From: Thermotomaculum hydrothermale
GTDB taxonomy: Bacteria; Acidobacteriota; Holophagae; Thermotomaculales; Thermotomaculaceae
DNA: 64,000 nt
Reading direction: 5' to 3'
Assembly: GCF_016592575.1 (NCBI RefSeq)
Contig: NZ_AP017470.1
Coordinates: 1,932,501-1,996,500 of the forward strand
In this document: positions 42,677 to 50,733 of the stretch, in pieces
How the letters are laid out: each line of letters opens with the position of its first letter
Position numbering within the stretch: the stretch's first letter is position 1
Position numbers and translations under genes: made by a program
Notes under the pieces: generated by a model
Databases searched by the model: none
What the model was told of the DNA's origin: nothing
The model's input: only the letters and a program-made list of their open reading frames with translations

Positions 42677-43354
42677 ATGAAAACTGTTTGTATCATAGGA
42701 TTAGGGCAATTTGGAGAACATTTAGCCATATCCCTTTCAAAGCACGGGGCACATGTAATAGCAATAGACAATGACCAGGAAAAGGTTAACAAAATTGCAG
42801 ATAATGTGGCTCACGCCTATGTTGCAGATGCAAAAGATAAAGAGGTGCTTGAAACACTGATACCTAAAGATGTTGATGCCTGTGTTGTGAGTTTAGGAGA
42901 GCAGATTGAACCAAGTATTCTCTGTGCACTCCACCTTACCAACATCGGTATTAAAAGAATAATAGTAAAGGCTATAAGCGACGACCATGCCTCTATCCTT
43001 AAAGCAATAGGCGCCCATGAAGTTGTTTTCCCGGAAAGAGATATGGCTGAAAAAACAGCTAAAAATTTAATTGAAAGAAATATGGCAGACTTGCTGACAC
43101 TAACAGAAGAATACTCAATAAAAGACATAGAACCATTAAACGAATTTATAGGCAAAAGCCTTATAGAACTTGATTTGAGAAATAGGTACAAAATCTATGT
43201 CATTGCCTTAAAAGACAAACACAACCCGGAAGATATAATCATTCTCCCTTACGGTGACACGAAAATCCAGCATAACCATATACTAACTGTGGTAGGAAAA
43301 GACGAAGATATTAACAATATAATTACCAAAAGAGCAGAAGAGCTTGCACTATGA
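42677..43354 (+). CDS. ktrA: K+ transporter regulatory subunit KtrA/TrkA
   Basis: Cytoplasmic RCK protein that binds NAD(H) or ATP/ADP and gates KtrB. The Rossmann start is IIGLGQFGEHLAISLSKHGA; VVSLGEQIEPSIL and EVVFPERDMAEKTA follow. A C-terminal TrkA-C domain occupies about 135-220. 225 residues is the normal single-RCK size. AAGGAG precedes the ATG. It overlaps the following gene by ATGA. Confidence 0.93.
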   Translation: MKTVCIIGLGQFGEHLAISLSKHGAHVIAIDNDQEKVNKIADNVAHAYVADAKDKEVLETLIPKDVDACVVSLGEQIEPSILCALHLTNIGIKRIIVKAISDDHASILKAIGAHEVVFPERDMAEKTAKNLIERNMADLLTLTEEYSIKDIEPLNEFIGKSLIELDLRNRYKIYVIALKDKHNPEDIIILPYGDTKIQHNHILTVVGKDEDINNIITKRAEELAL

Positions 43355-43968
43355 AAAAAATAACCTTTTTTCTAATCTTGTTTTTTTCAATTTCAGGTTT
43401 TGCAAAAGAGTACAGGTATAAATACACATTTTATCCTCTGCCAAAACCAAACCTTTATATAAAAAACAGAAGAGCGGTAATCTCCTCAATGGGACTTACA
43501 ATTTCAGTTGAACAGGTTGATGAGGTACCATTTGGGAAGGATTTTGAAGTTTTCAAAGTTAAACCAAATGTTTTTTTTATTTATTTTAAAATCAAAATCA
43601 CCAACTTTTCTGGCAAAAAAGTGTACCTTGACCCGAATTTTATAGCCCTTGTTTCAAATAAAAAAGAGTATAGAAAACCTCTTCTCTATAACGATATGTA
43701 CAGGGCTCTGGCACAGAAGTACCCGCAGGAAAAGATAAATAAAGTGCTTTCTCAATACATTTTAGACTTTGTAAATCCAATTTCACCAGGCACGAGGACT
43801 GTGAGGTACCTTGTAATGAGAAACTTCAGAGAAAAGGTAAAAAACGCAATGCTAAAATTTGACCCGGTTACAATAGGAACAGAACAGACAAAGTTTTTAA
43901 TAATCTATTCTGTGAAAGGTGAGAGATTCAATGCTGAACAGTTTTACAAAAAGAAAAAAGATTTTTAA
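43351..43968 (+). CDS. Secreted protein of unknown function
   Basis: 205 residues with a signal peptide (MKKITFFLILFFSISGFA). The rest looks beta-rich, with short hydrophobic strands such as FFIYFKIKITNFSGKKVYLDPN that resemble an immunoglobulin-like periplasmic domain. I do not recognise the family. It overlaps ktrA by four bases (ATGA) and lptD by 38, so it is likely translated with lptD and could serve LPS transport, though no direct evidence supports this. Confidence 0.5.
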   Translation: MKKITFFLILFFSISGFAKEYRYKYTFYPLPKPNLYIKNRRAVISSMGLTISVEQVDEVPFGKDFEVFKVKPNVFFIYFKIKITNFSGKKVYLDPNFIALVSNKKEYRKPLLYNDMYRALAQKYPQEKINKVLSQYILDFVNPISPGTRTVRYLVMRNFREKVKNAMLKFDPVTIGTEQTKFLIIYSVKGERFNAEQFYKKKKDF

Positions 43969-45931
43969 ATTAGCCTTAATTCTTTTTCTAAGTGTTTTTA
44001 CAGCAAAAGCAGACCAATTTACTGTAAAGGCAGACAAAATTAAAACAGACACAAAAAACAAGATTGTTTACCTTTACGGCAACTGCCTTATTAAAGGGAA
44101 AAGCATAAGATTGAAAGCAGACAAAATAAAAATAGATAAAAATAAAGGTGTAATAATAGCATCCGGCAACGTTGAATTTGATAAAAACCAGGTTAAGGGG
44201 ACAGGGAAAAAACTTGTATATTACACTGATTCAGAGCAGGCAACTATATTTAAAGGAGAATTGATTTTAGAATCAGATTATGCATTTTACGCCGAGGAGA
44301 TAACCTATCTTTCAGGGGATAAGTATAGATTGAAAAACTGTACATTTACCACCTGTCCAAAAGGATGTGATTACTGGGGGTTTCATGCAAACAAAGTTAA
44401 TGTAAAAAAAGAAGGATACGCATCTTTCAAATCTTTAAAATTTCAAATAAAGAAAAAATCTGTCTTTTATCTACCATTTTTCATTTATCCTGCAAAAACA
44501 CAAAGGGCTTTCGGGCTTTTAGTCCCTGAATTTGGAAATTCCTCAAAGCACGGATTTAATTACAGGCAGGAGTTATTTATCCCAATAGGACAATCTCAGG
44601 ACATAACATTAGGAATTGACTATTACTCAAAGGCAGGCACAGGGACAACCTTTGAATACAGGGAAAGTTTTAGAAAGGGAGAATTTGCAAAATTCAAAAT
44701 TTACTCTATAAAAGACAGAATTATTGACCAGAGAAGAACAATGGGGGAATTAAATTACACATACACCAAAAGTCCTGAAAACACTTATCAGTTTAAAGCA
44801 TTTTTGGGAGATGATTACAACTTGATAACTGATTATACCTTTAACAGATACGACCTTGCAATGAGAGACTTTTACGGATACGGAAGCTTTTACAAAAAAC
44901 TATCTGAACACTTTACAATTTCAGCATCAGCTTATCTTGATAAACCTATTTTTAACGACCAGATAATTTACTCATCTACCCTGCCATCAATATCAATTTA
45001 CGGGGAAAACTTTAAATTTTGGGGAAGAGATTTAAGATTAATAGGGGATATAAGCATTTTGTCTGACGATAGAATATCAAACAACACCTTTTCAAGGGAA
45101 TACTTTAAGTTTGAATCCTCAAAGTATTTTAACAAAGGCTTTTTTATTATTAAAGAAAATCTCTCATTAAAAACTTTAAATTACTCTGATTCAGATTTAA
45201 ACAATAATTCTGTTTTTGATTTTTCATATACCTTTCAATTGCCATATCTATCAAAAGATTATTCTAATTTTAGAAACGATATAATTCCTTTTGTAAAAAT
45301 AGGTTATAGAGACAACTCTGGGAAATTCAACATTCTATACCACGATTTAGAAGATTACATCAACCCATCTGGAGTATATTTAAAGGCAGGTGTTACCTCT
45401 AACTTTATATTTTCCGATAGAACAGGCTTTTTCTCCATTTACGGAGAAAAGAATTTAAATTCAAACAACTATATAGACCCAAACGACCCGCAAAAAAAAT
45501 CAGAGTTTTCAAGTATAAACGGATACCTCTCAATCCCGGTAACAAAAAACCTTATCTTCTCTTCATTAATCAGGTACAACCCTAAAACAAACAATGTTGA
45601 CACCCTTACCTTAAACACAAAATTCAACAATCTATACCTGACTTATTTAAAGGGATACATTTACGGTGAAGACAAAACAAGAAATTCATTAATCGGAAGA
45701 TACGATAGGGAATTAAGCAGAAACTGGAAAGCAATAGTGCAGTTTGATTACGACTTTTCCCTTGATGATTTCAGGTATAAAAGGATAACCTTTGCTTACT
45801 TTAGAAAGTGCATAGGTGTAAACGTAACCTATCAGAACAACTCTTACTCAACAACCACCACAAATCAATTTACAGTATCCCTTGTACTTAGAAGCATTGG
45901 TGAGTTATTCAAATATAGATTGGGATTGTAA
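43931..45931 (+). CDS. lptD: LptD-like LPS-assembly outer-membrane protein
   Basis: Outer-membrane protein that inserts lipopolysaccharide. Signal peptide about 1-27 (ILFLSVFTAKA). The LptA/OstA jellyroll (about 28-130: VKADKIKTDTKNKIVYLYGNC, GKSIRLKADKIKID, ASGNVEFDKNQVKGTGKK) is followed by the LptD-specific RLKNCTFTTCPKGCDYWGFHANKVN with a cysteine cluster, and the barrel entry KKSVFYLPFFIYPAKTQRAFGLLVPEFGNS. Strands then continue to the C-terminal LRSIGELFKYRLGL. 667 residues, slightly short for LptD (about 780) but of the family's layout. ATG chosen at 43931 with AGGTGAG before it; a GTG four codons upstream is the alternative. No lptE is nearby. Confidence 0.82.
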   Translation: MLNSFTKRKKIFKLALILFLSVFTAKADQFTVKADKIKTDTKNKIVYLYGNCLIKGKSIRLKADKIKIDKNKGVIIASGNVEFDKNQVKGTGKKLVYYTDSEQATIFKGELILESDYAFYAEEITYLSGDKYRLKNCTFTTCPKGCDYWGFHANKVNVKKEGYASFKSLKFQIKKKSVFYLPFFIYPAKTQRAFGLLVPEFGNSSKHGFNYRQELFIPIGQSQDITLGIDYYSKAGTGTTFEYRESFRKGEFAKFKIYSIKDRIIDQRRTMGELNYTYTKSPENTYQFKAFLGDDYNLITDYTFNRYDLAMRDFYGYGSFYKKLSEHFTISASAYLDKPIFNDQIIYSSTLPSISIYGENFKFWGRDLRLIGDISILSDDRISNNTFSREYFKFESSKYFNKGFFIIKENLSLKTLNYSDSDLNNNSVFDFSYTFQLPYLSKDYSNFRNDIIPFVKIGYRDNSGKFNILYHDLEDYINPSGVYLKAGVTSNFIFSDRTGFFSIYGEKNLNSNNYIDPNDPQKKSEFSSINGYLSIPVTKNLIFSSLIRYNPKTNNVDTLTLNTKFNNLYLTYLKGYIYGEDKTRNSLIGRYDRELSRNWKAIVQFDYDFSLDDFRYKRITFAYFRKCIGVNVTYQNNSYSTTTTNQFTVSLVLRSIGELFKYRLGL

Positions 45932-45987
45932 ACAATTATAAAAAGTTATCGTATATATTAAAGACAAAAAAAATCAGGAGAAGAGAT

Positions 45988-47487
45988 ATGAGGAAATTTC
46001 TGGTTTTATCTTTATTAATTTTTTTTAGCACAAGCATTTTTGCACAGGGGGAAAAACTCACACTTGAAAAGGCAATCCGGTTGGCATTAAAAAATAACCT
46101 TGACATTCAAATTTCAGAAATCTCATACAAACAGGCAAAAAACAATGTTTACTCCGCATTGGGGATTTACGATTTAAAGTTTGACTTAACGGCAGAGCAC
46201 CAGGACTCAACCCAGCCACCAAGAACATTGCTTGATGCGTCCCGCTCTGTACAGGATTTCTTAAACTTCTCCTTAACCCAGAAGGTTTCAACAGGTGCAA
46301 CAGTAACATTTACCACAACCTCTTACAAATACAAAACAGCAAACTATGCGTTTTCATTTTTAAACCCTGTTTACGGAACAACATTTAAATTGAGAGTTGA
46401 CCAGCCTCTTTTAAACGGCTTTGGCAAGAAAAATGTTGAATACCAGATAAAGGTAAACAGGCACATGGAAGAAAAGGCAAAGGAACAGTTCAGACAGCAG
46501 GTAATGAATTTAATTGAAGAAACATCAAGCTCATACCTTGACCTCGTTTATGCATACAAAAACCTTCAGGTTGCAAAAGATTCTCTCAAGCTTGCAAAAG
46601 AGCAATACAACATTACAAAGCAGAAAATTGAGGTCGGCACAATGGCAGAAGTGGAAATATATCAAGCTGAGGCAAACCTTGCATCAGCAGAGCAACAGTT
46701 AATTGAGGCACAAAACCTTGTTCAGCAGACTGAAGACAACCTGAAAAAATTGCTAAACATAAAAGAAAATCAGTGGGACATTGTTTTTGAACCTGATTAC
46801 AAGCTTGAATTTACCCCTCAAAAAATAAACCCTGAAGAGTACATAAAAACAGCACTTAAAAAAAACCCCCAGATTAAGATTAAAAAGATTGAAAACCAGA
46901 TATCAAAATTAGATGTTTTATTTAAGAAAAACCAGAAACTCCCAAGCGTTAATTTTTACGCTTCCGTTGCCTATGCCGGTAACAATGCAATACATACCTA
47001 TGACAATGAAGGGAAACCTATTGTTATTCCAGGCTCATTAGGAGATGCAATTGACATGGCTTTAGACTTTGACAACCAGACATGGATTGTTGGAATAAAC
47101 ATCTCTTACAAATTCCAGAACAGGGCAGCAAAGGCTGCGTACAAAAATGCAATTTTAGGGGAAAAGAGTTCAGAATTATCCCTTAAAAACACAATTTATA
47201 CAATTACAGTAAATGTGAAAAACGCAATAAGAAATGTAAAAGCTGCTGAAAGGGCATACTTCGCAGCTCAAAAAACAAGGATTTTAAGGGAAAAGGATTT
47301 AGAGGCTGAAAAGAAAAAATTCGTTAACGGGATGTCAACAAACTTCCTTGTTTCCCAGAAAGAAGACGAATTGGCAAAGGCAAAGGTAAATGAACTAAAT
47401 GCTCTTGTAAAGTACAAAAAAGCTATTCTTGACCTTGAAAAACAGGCAGGAATTCTGCTTGATAAATTAAACTTTAAAATAGACTAA
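45988..47487 (+). CDS. TolC-family outer-membrane efflux protein
   Basis: Outer-membrane channel of a tripartite efflux or type I secretion system, 499 residues. Signal peptide about 1-20 (FFSTSIFAQG). The OEP repeats begin LTLEKAIRLALKNNLDIQI and recur as EEYIKTALKKNPQIKIKKIE; long coiled-coil segments (QVMNLIEETSSSYLDLVYAYKNLQVA) form the periplasmic tunnel. No membrane-fusion or pump gene is nearby, so the partner is elsewhere. AGGAGAAG precedes the ATG. It converges on the methyltransferase gene with a four-base overlap. Confidence 0.88.
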   Translation: MRKFLVLSLLIFFSTSIFAQGEKLTLEKAIRLALKNNLDIQISEISYKQAKNNVYSALGIYDLKFDLTAEHQDSTQPPRTLLDASRSVQDFLNFSLTQKVSTGATVTFTTTSYKYKTANYAFSFLNPVYGTTFKLRVDQPLLNGFGKKNVEYQIKVNRHMEEKAKEQFRQQVMNLIEETSSSYLDLVYAYKNLQVAKDSLKLAKEQYNITKQKIEVGTMAEVEIYQAEANLASAEQQLIEAQNLVQQTEDNLKKLLNIKENQWDIVFEPDYKLEFTPQKINPEEYIKTALKKNPQIKIKKIENQISKLDVLFKKNQKLPSVNFYASVAYAGNNAIHTYDNEGKPIVIPGSLGDAIDMALDFDNQTWIVGINISYKFQNRAAKAAYKNAILGEKSSELSLKNTIYTITVNVKNAIRNVKAAERAYFAAQKTRILREKDLEAEKKKFVNGMSTNFLVSQKEDELAKAKVNELNALVKYKKAILDLEKQAGILLDKLNFKID

Positions 47488-48470
47488 TTCTTTACCCCGA
47501 CAATTACATCAGAATTAAATCCTGTTGGGGTATTTGAAACAAAAGAAAAATTTGCTTCTTTAAAAAACTCTCTTATCTCTCTTTCAGTATAGGTATCTCC
47601 ATTTTTGGTGTGAACAAGCATATTAATTGCAAAAAACACAGACCACGGGGGAGAAACCCTGTCTTCATTGACTAAAAAGTCGTGAATAATTATCCTTCCC
47701 TTATCTTTCAGCGCATTATTGCACCTTTTAAAAATCTTTATAACCTCGTCTTTGCCGTGTGCGTGAATAATGTTAGAAAGAAGTATAACATCGTAACCTT
47801 CACCAATAGAATCTTTAAGATAATCCCCTTCAATATAATGAATATTTTTAAAATCCCCTGCCTTTGACACAAACTTTTTTGTTATTGGAATAACATCAGT
47901 TAAATCAAAGATAAAAACATCAATATCTGGATACCTTCTTGCAACCTCAACAGAGTTTGCCCCGCTTCCTCCCCCTAAATCAAGGAATTTTTTGCAGTTT
48001 GAAAAATCAATCAAGTCAATCAATTTAGGTGCCCTTTCAGAAGCATACTGCTGCATTGCTGTAATAAATGGCTCAAGCCAGTTTTCAATAGGCTTACCAA
48101 ACCCTAACTCCCTTGAAGGAATCCCATTTTTTACAACATCAGTTAAAAGCGACCAGCCGTAAAAAACATGGCATTGGTGAGTTAAGCCCAAAAGGTAATC
48201 TCTGCTTTTTTTATCAAGATAGGTGTTTGCTGCATCAGTATTTTTAAACCTTCCGTCTCTTTTTTCAAGCAAACCTAAAACAACAAGTGTATTTAAAAGC
48301 CTGTCAAGGTATCTCTCTTTAACCTTCAATTCCTCAGCAAGTTCACCTGATGACTTAAACTCACTTAAATGTGAAAAAATATCCAGTTCACAGGCTGCCA
48401 AAAACACCCTGCTCTCCTGCCACTTCCTCGCAAGGTTCATCAAATCATCTTTGGTTATTGGTTTATGCAT
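47484..48470 (-). CDS. SAM-dependent O-methyltransferase-type protein with winged-helix domain
   Basis: 328 residues. The N-terminal 90 form a winged-helix dimerisation domain (SSGELAEELKVKERYLDRLLNTLVVLGLLEKRDGRF). The Rossmann methyltransferase follows with motif I KKFLDLGGGSGANSVEVARRYP and the acidic IFDLTDV, then DVILLSNIIHAHGKDEVIKIFKRCN. It belongs to the hydroxyindole/plant O-methyltransferase group (AcrR-like dimers). Substrate unknown. It runs opposite to the tolC-like gene and shares a 76-base divergent region with the cupin gene. Confidence 0.82.
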   Translation of the reverse strand: MHKPITKDDLMNLARKWQESRVFLAACELDIFSHLSEFKSSGELAEELKVKERYLDRLLNTLVVLGLLEKRDGRFKNTDAANTYLDKKSRDYLLGLTHQCHVFYGWSLLTDVVKNGIPSRELGFGKPIENWLEPFITAMQQYASERAPKLIDLIDFSNCKKFLDLGGGSGANSVEVARRYPDIDVFIFDLTDVIPITKKFVSKAGDFKNIHYIEGDYLKDSIGEGYDVILLSNIIHAHGKDEVIKIFKRCNNALKDKGRIIIHDFLVNEDRVSPPWSVFFAINMLVHTKNGDTYTEREIREFFKEANFSFVSNTPTGFNSDVIVGVKN

Positions 48471-48546
48471 AGTTTTGCCCCCTTTTTTCTATAAAAAACT
48501 TTACCATAAATGTTAATCCTGATAAAAATTAAATGGGAGGTGTTAT

Positions 48547-48909
48547 ATGTTTGTTTCACACATAGATAAAATAGAGGGAATTAAGTTAAAGGGAGATAAT
48601 CTAAAAGATGCGGTAAAAAAGGTTTTAATAGGCCCTAAAGAGGGATGGGAAGACCATGTTATGAGGCTTTTTTCATTGAAAGAGGGGGGATATACCCCAA
48701 AGCATTCCCACCCCTGGATTCATGTAAATATAATTTTAGAAGGTAAAGGCACCCTGTTTTTAGAGGGGAAAGAGTATGAAGTTGAAAGGGGAAGCGTTGC
48801 GTTAGTCCCGGAAAATGCACTTCATCAATACAGGGCAGACAGAGGAGAAAAACTTGAATTTATTTGCATTGTTCCTTTAAAAGGTGAAAGTGGATATCAA
48901 TTAAAATAG
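48547..48909 (+). CDS. Cupin-domain protein
   Basis: Small metal-binding beta-barrel protein, 120 residues. Cupin motif 1 is GGYTPKHSHPWIHVNIILEGKGTLFL with His ligands near 56 and 58, and motif 2 is VALVPENALHQYRA with His near 91. Cupins of this size are often metal-binding enzymes or sugar and small-molecule sensors; the function is unknown. GGGAGG precedes the ATG by six bases. It stands alone on the plus strand, converging with the 159-aa gene (overlap 9 bases). Confidence 0.85.
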   Translation: MFVSHIDKIEGIKLKGDNLKDAVKKVLIGPKEGWEDHVMRLFSLKEGGYTPKHSHPWIHVNIILEGKGTLFLEGKEYEVERGSVALVPENALHQYRADRGEKLEFICIVPLKGESGYQLK

Positions 48910-49380
48910 TTTAAATTTTTTGCTTTGAAAAATCCTGAAATCCCCATTACCAACAGGCTCAAGCCTGTATCTTATGTTAAAAGTTTCAGGATAACCATCA
49001 GGGTTTTCCATATCAAGTTCAACATCTGCGTAAATATAAACATTAGAGGAAGAAAGCTTGTCTAAATAGTACCAGATACCGCGCTTTCTCCCCAAAGTCC
49101 TTCTTCTAACATACCTGCTTCTTGCTTCAATTTTGTCAATAAAGTAATCTGAAAGTTTGTATTCCTTCCACTCCCTTAAATCACCCTTAAAATCAGAGGG
49201 CATTATTCGCCAGACTTTATTGTTCAATTTCCCAGACTTCCATCTGTCCAACTGCTCTGTAAGATAGGACTCGGCTTTGTTTTTTACCTTTGTTTTAACA
49301 TTACTCTGATATCCCCAAAAACCTGCCAGCAACACCAATATTACTATTGTGCTAATAATTCCAGACTTATAATTTCCCAT
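48901..49380 (-). CDS. Small membrane-anchored protein, unknown
   Basis: 159 residues: an N-terminal membrane helix (about 8-26) followed by a soluble, charged domain with beta strands (YADVELDMENPDGYP, FNIRYRLEPV). I do not recognise the family. Its SD sequence GGGGG is five bases before the ATG but lies inside a predicted long stem. It lies 180 bases after the porin gene on the same strand. Confidence 0.5.
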   Translation of the reverse strand: MGNYKSGIISTIVILVLLAGFWGYQSNVKTKVKNKAESYLTEQLDRWKSGKLNNKVWRIMPSDFKGDLREWKEYKLSDYFIDKIEARSRYVRRRTLGRKRGIWYYLDKLSSSNVYIYADVELDMENPDGYPETFNIRYRLEPVGNGDFRIFQSKKFKLF

Positions 49381-49385
49381 TTTGT

Positions 49386-49434
49386 CCCCCTTTTTCTTTA
49401 AATATTATCAAAATCCAGAAAAAGAAAAAAGGGG
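49386..49434 (-). promoter_or_regulatory. Leader hairpin that buries the Shine-Dalgarno of the 159-aa gene
   Basis: On the minus strand CCCC-TTTTTT-C-TTT pairs with AAA-G-AAAAA-GGGG (about 13 pairs, one bulge), with a loop of about 20 bases. The right arm holds the SD, ending five bases before the ATG. There is no T-tract behind it, so it is not a terminator; a translation-control element such as an RNA thermometer is possible. Confidence 0.4.
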
Positions 49435-49560
49435 ATTACTAAATATCAAGAAAACCAAAAAGAAAATATTGCTATTGTTAACCACAACATAATCCGTTTT
49501 CTCATAAAAAAATTATAATTAATACTGAAATTATTAAATTTTTCCCCTTTCTTATTAATT

Positions 49561-50646
49561 TTAGAATTTAAGGTTTATATCAAACTGAAAACGCTTTTGA
49601 CTTTGTGAGTTATCAATTATCCTCTTCATATCGTAGTAATCAATTGAGAGGTAAACATTCTTCATTAAGCCGTATTTAAACTCTAACTCAAGTCCCTTTG
49701 CGTCTGTTTTTCCGCTGAAGGCATCTGAATCAGGGAAGATATCAAGCCATACATCTTTTTCAAGATATCTGTAATTTGCACTGAAGGAAAAATCTCCGTA
49801 TGATTTTATCTTTTTACCAAAAGCCAGACCAAGCGTGTAAGCTGAATCTTCATTATCTGCGTCCGAATTGGAAGCATATTCCCCAAAAAGTTTGAAAAAG
49901 CTAATATACCTTCCGTCTATCTTCCACTTTAACTCAATATTAGGATTTAATACACTGTATCCATACTTTAAAACACCGTTTTCATAGGTATTTGAATGTG
50001 AAGAATATTCAAATAAATTGCCTGTTTCGTGCACCGCCGACATATAGGCAATGCCTAACTTTGCCTGAAAATCCCCTTTTTTATAAATTAAACCAGGCTG
50101 GACAATGTAAACAAAAGGGTCTGCTCCTGAATCCTTGTACTCATCAACAACAATATAGGAAGCGTTGAAAAAGAGCCTCAAGTTTTCTGTTAGTTTTTTA
50201 TTAAAAATCAAACCGACTCCCTCTGGTGCTATATCGTAATCCCACAAAAAGTTTGAAGGAATAAAAATTGCCTTCTTAATCCCTTTAAATTTTCCGCCCC
50301 ATATTTTTAAATTATCTGTTGCTTTGTACTGAATAAAGGCATAGTAAAGGTTTAACTCTTTTGAAGAATCTGAATCCCCTAAAGTCACATTTTGAGACCT
50401 TGGGTCACCGCTTCCAGTTGCAATGCCAATACCTAAATCAATTTTGGCGTTAATCTTTGTTGTAATCCCCAACTTAAACTGAATCCTCGTCCTGTCCCTG
50501 TCAACCTTGTCAGTCTGGTCAATAAACTCCTCTCTCAACCTGAATTTTCCGTTTAATTTTGTGTTTGTTATCCATGAAGGCAAAGACTGTGCAAAGACAC
50601 CGGTTGCCATAATTAGCATTGCAATCAAAAGAAACTTTTTCTTCAC
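49561..50646 (-). CDS. Putative phosphate-regulated porin
   Basis: Outer-membrane beta-barrel channel of 361 residues. Signal peptide about 1-20 (MLIMATGVFAQ). The rest alternates amphipathic strands (RTRIQFKLGITTKINAKIDLGIGIATGSG, ELNLYYAFIQYKATDNLKIWGGKFKG), the layout of bacterial 'putative porin' families, and ends FQFDINLKF with terminal Phe. GTG start, with AGGAGG five bases upstream. Directly downstream of phoR and driven by a promoter with a Pho-box array, so a phosphate-starvation porin is likely; anion selectivity is inference. Confidence 0.75.
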   Translation of the reverse strand: MKKKFLLIAMLIMATGVFAQSLPSWITNTKLNGKFRLREEFIDQTDKVDRDRTRIQFKLGITTKINAKIDLGIGIATGSGDPRSQNVTLGDSDSSKELNLYYAFIQYKATDNLKIWGGKFKGIKKAIFIPSNFLWDYDIAPEGVGLIFNKKLTENLRLFFNASYIVVDEYKDSGADPFVYIVQPGLIYKKGDFQAKLGIAYMSAVHETGNLFEYSSHSNTYENGVLKYGYSVLNPNIELKWKIDGRYISFFKLFGEYASNSDADNEDSAYTLGLAFGKKIKSYGDFSFSANYRYLEKDVWLDIFPDSDAFSGKTDAKGLELEFKYGLMKNVYLSIDYYDMKRIIDNSQSQKRFQFDINLKF

Positions 50647-50686
50647 ATTAACCTCCTGAAAAATTCTTCAATGGTATTGTTTCAAC

Positions 50687-50730
50687 AAATTGTTAAGAAA
50701 AGATTATGTTTTTGTTAAGAAACGGTTAAG
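50687..50730 (-). promoter_or_regulatory. Pho-box array, four 11-bp direct repeats
   Basis: Minus strand reads CTTAACcgttt, CTTAACaaaaa, CATAATctttt, CTTAACaattt, each 11 bases. Direct repeats of TTAACA/CTTAAC with an 11-bp period are the known binding sites of PhoB/PhoP/SphR-type OmpR-family regulators. TACCAT follows ten bases downstream as a plausible -10, the standard distance. The phoB-like gene is less than 2 kb away. Confidence 0.8.
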
Positions 50731-50733
50731 AGT

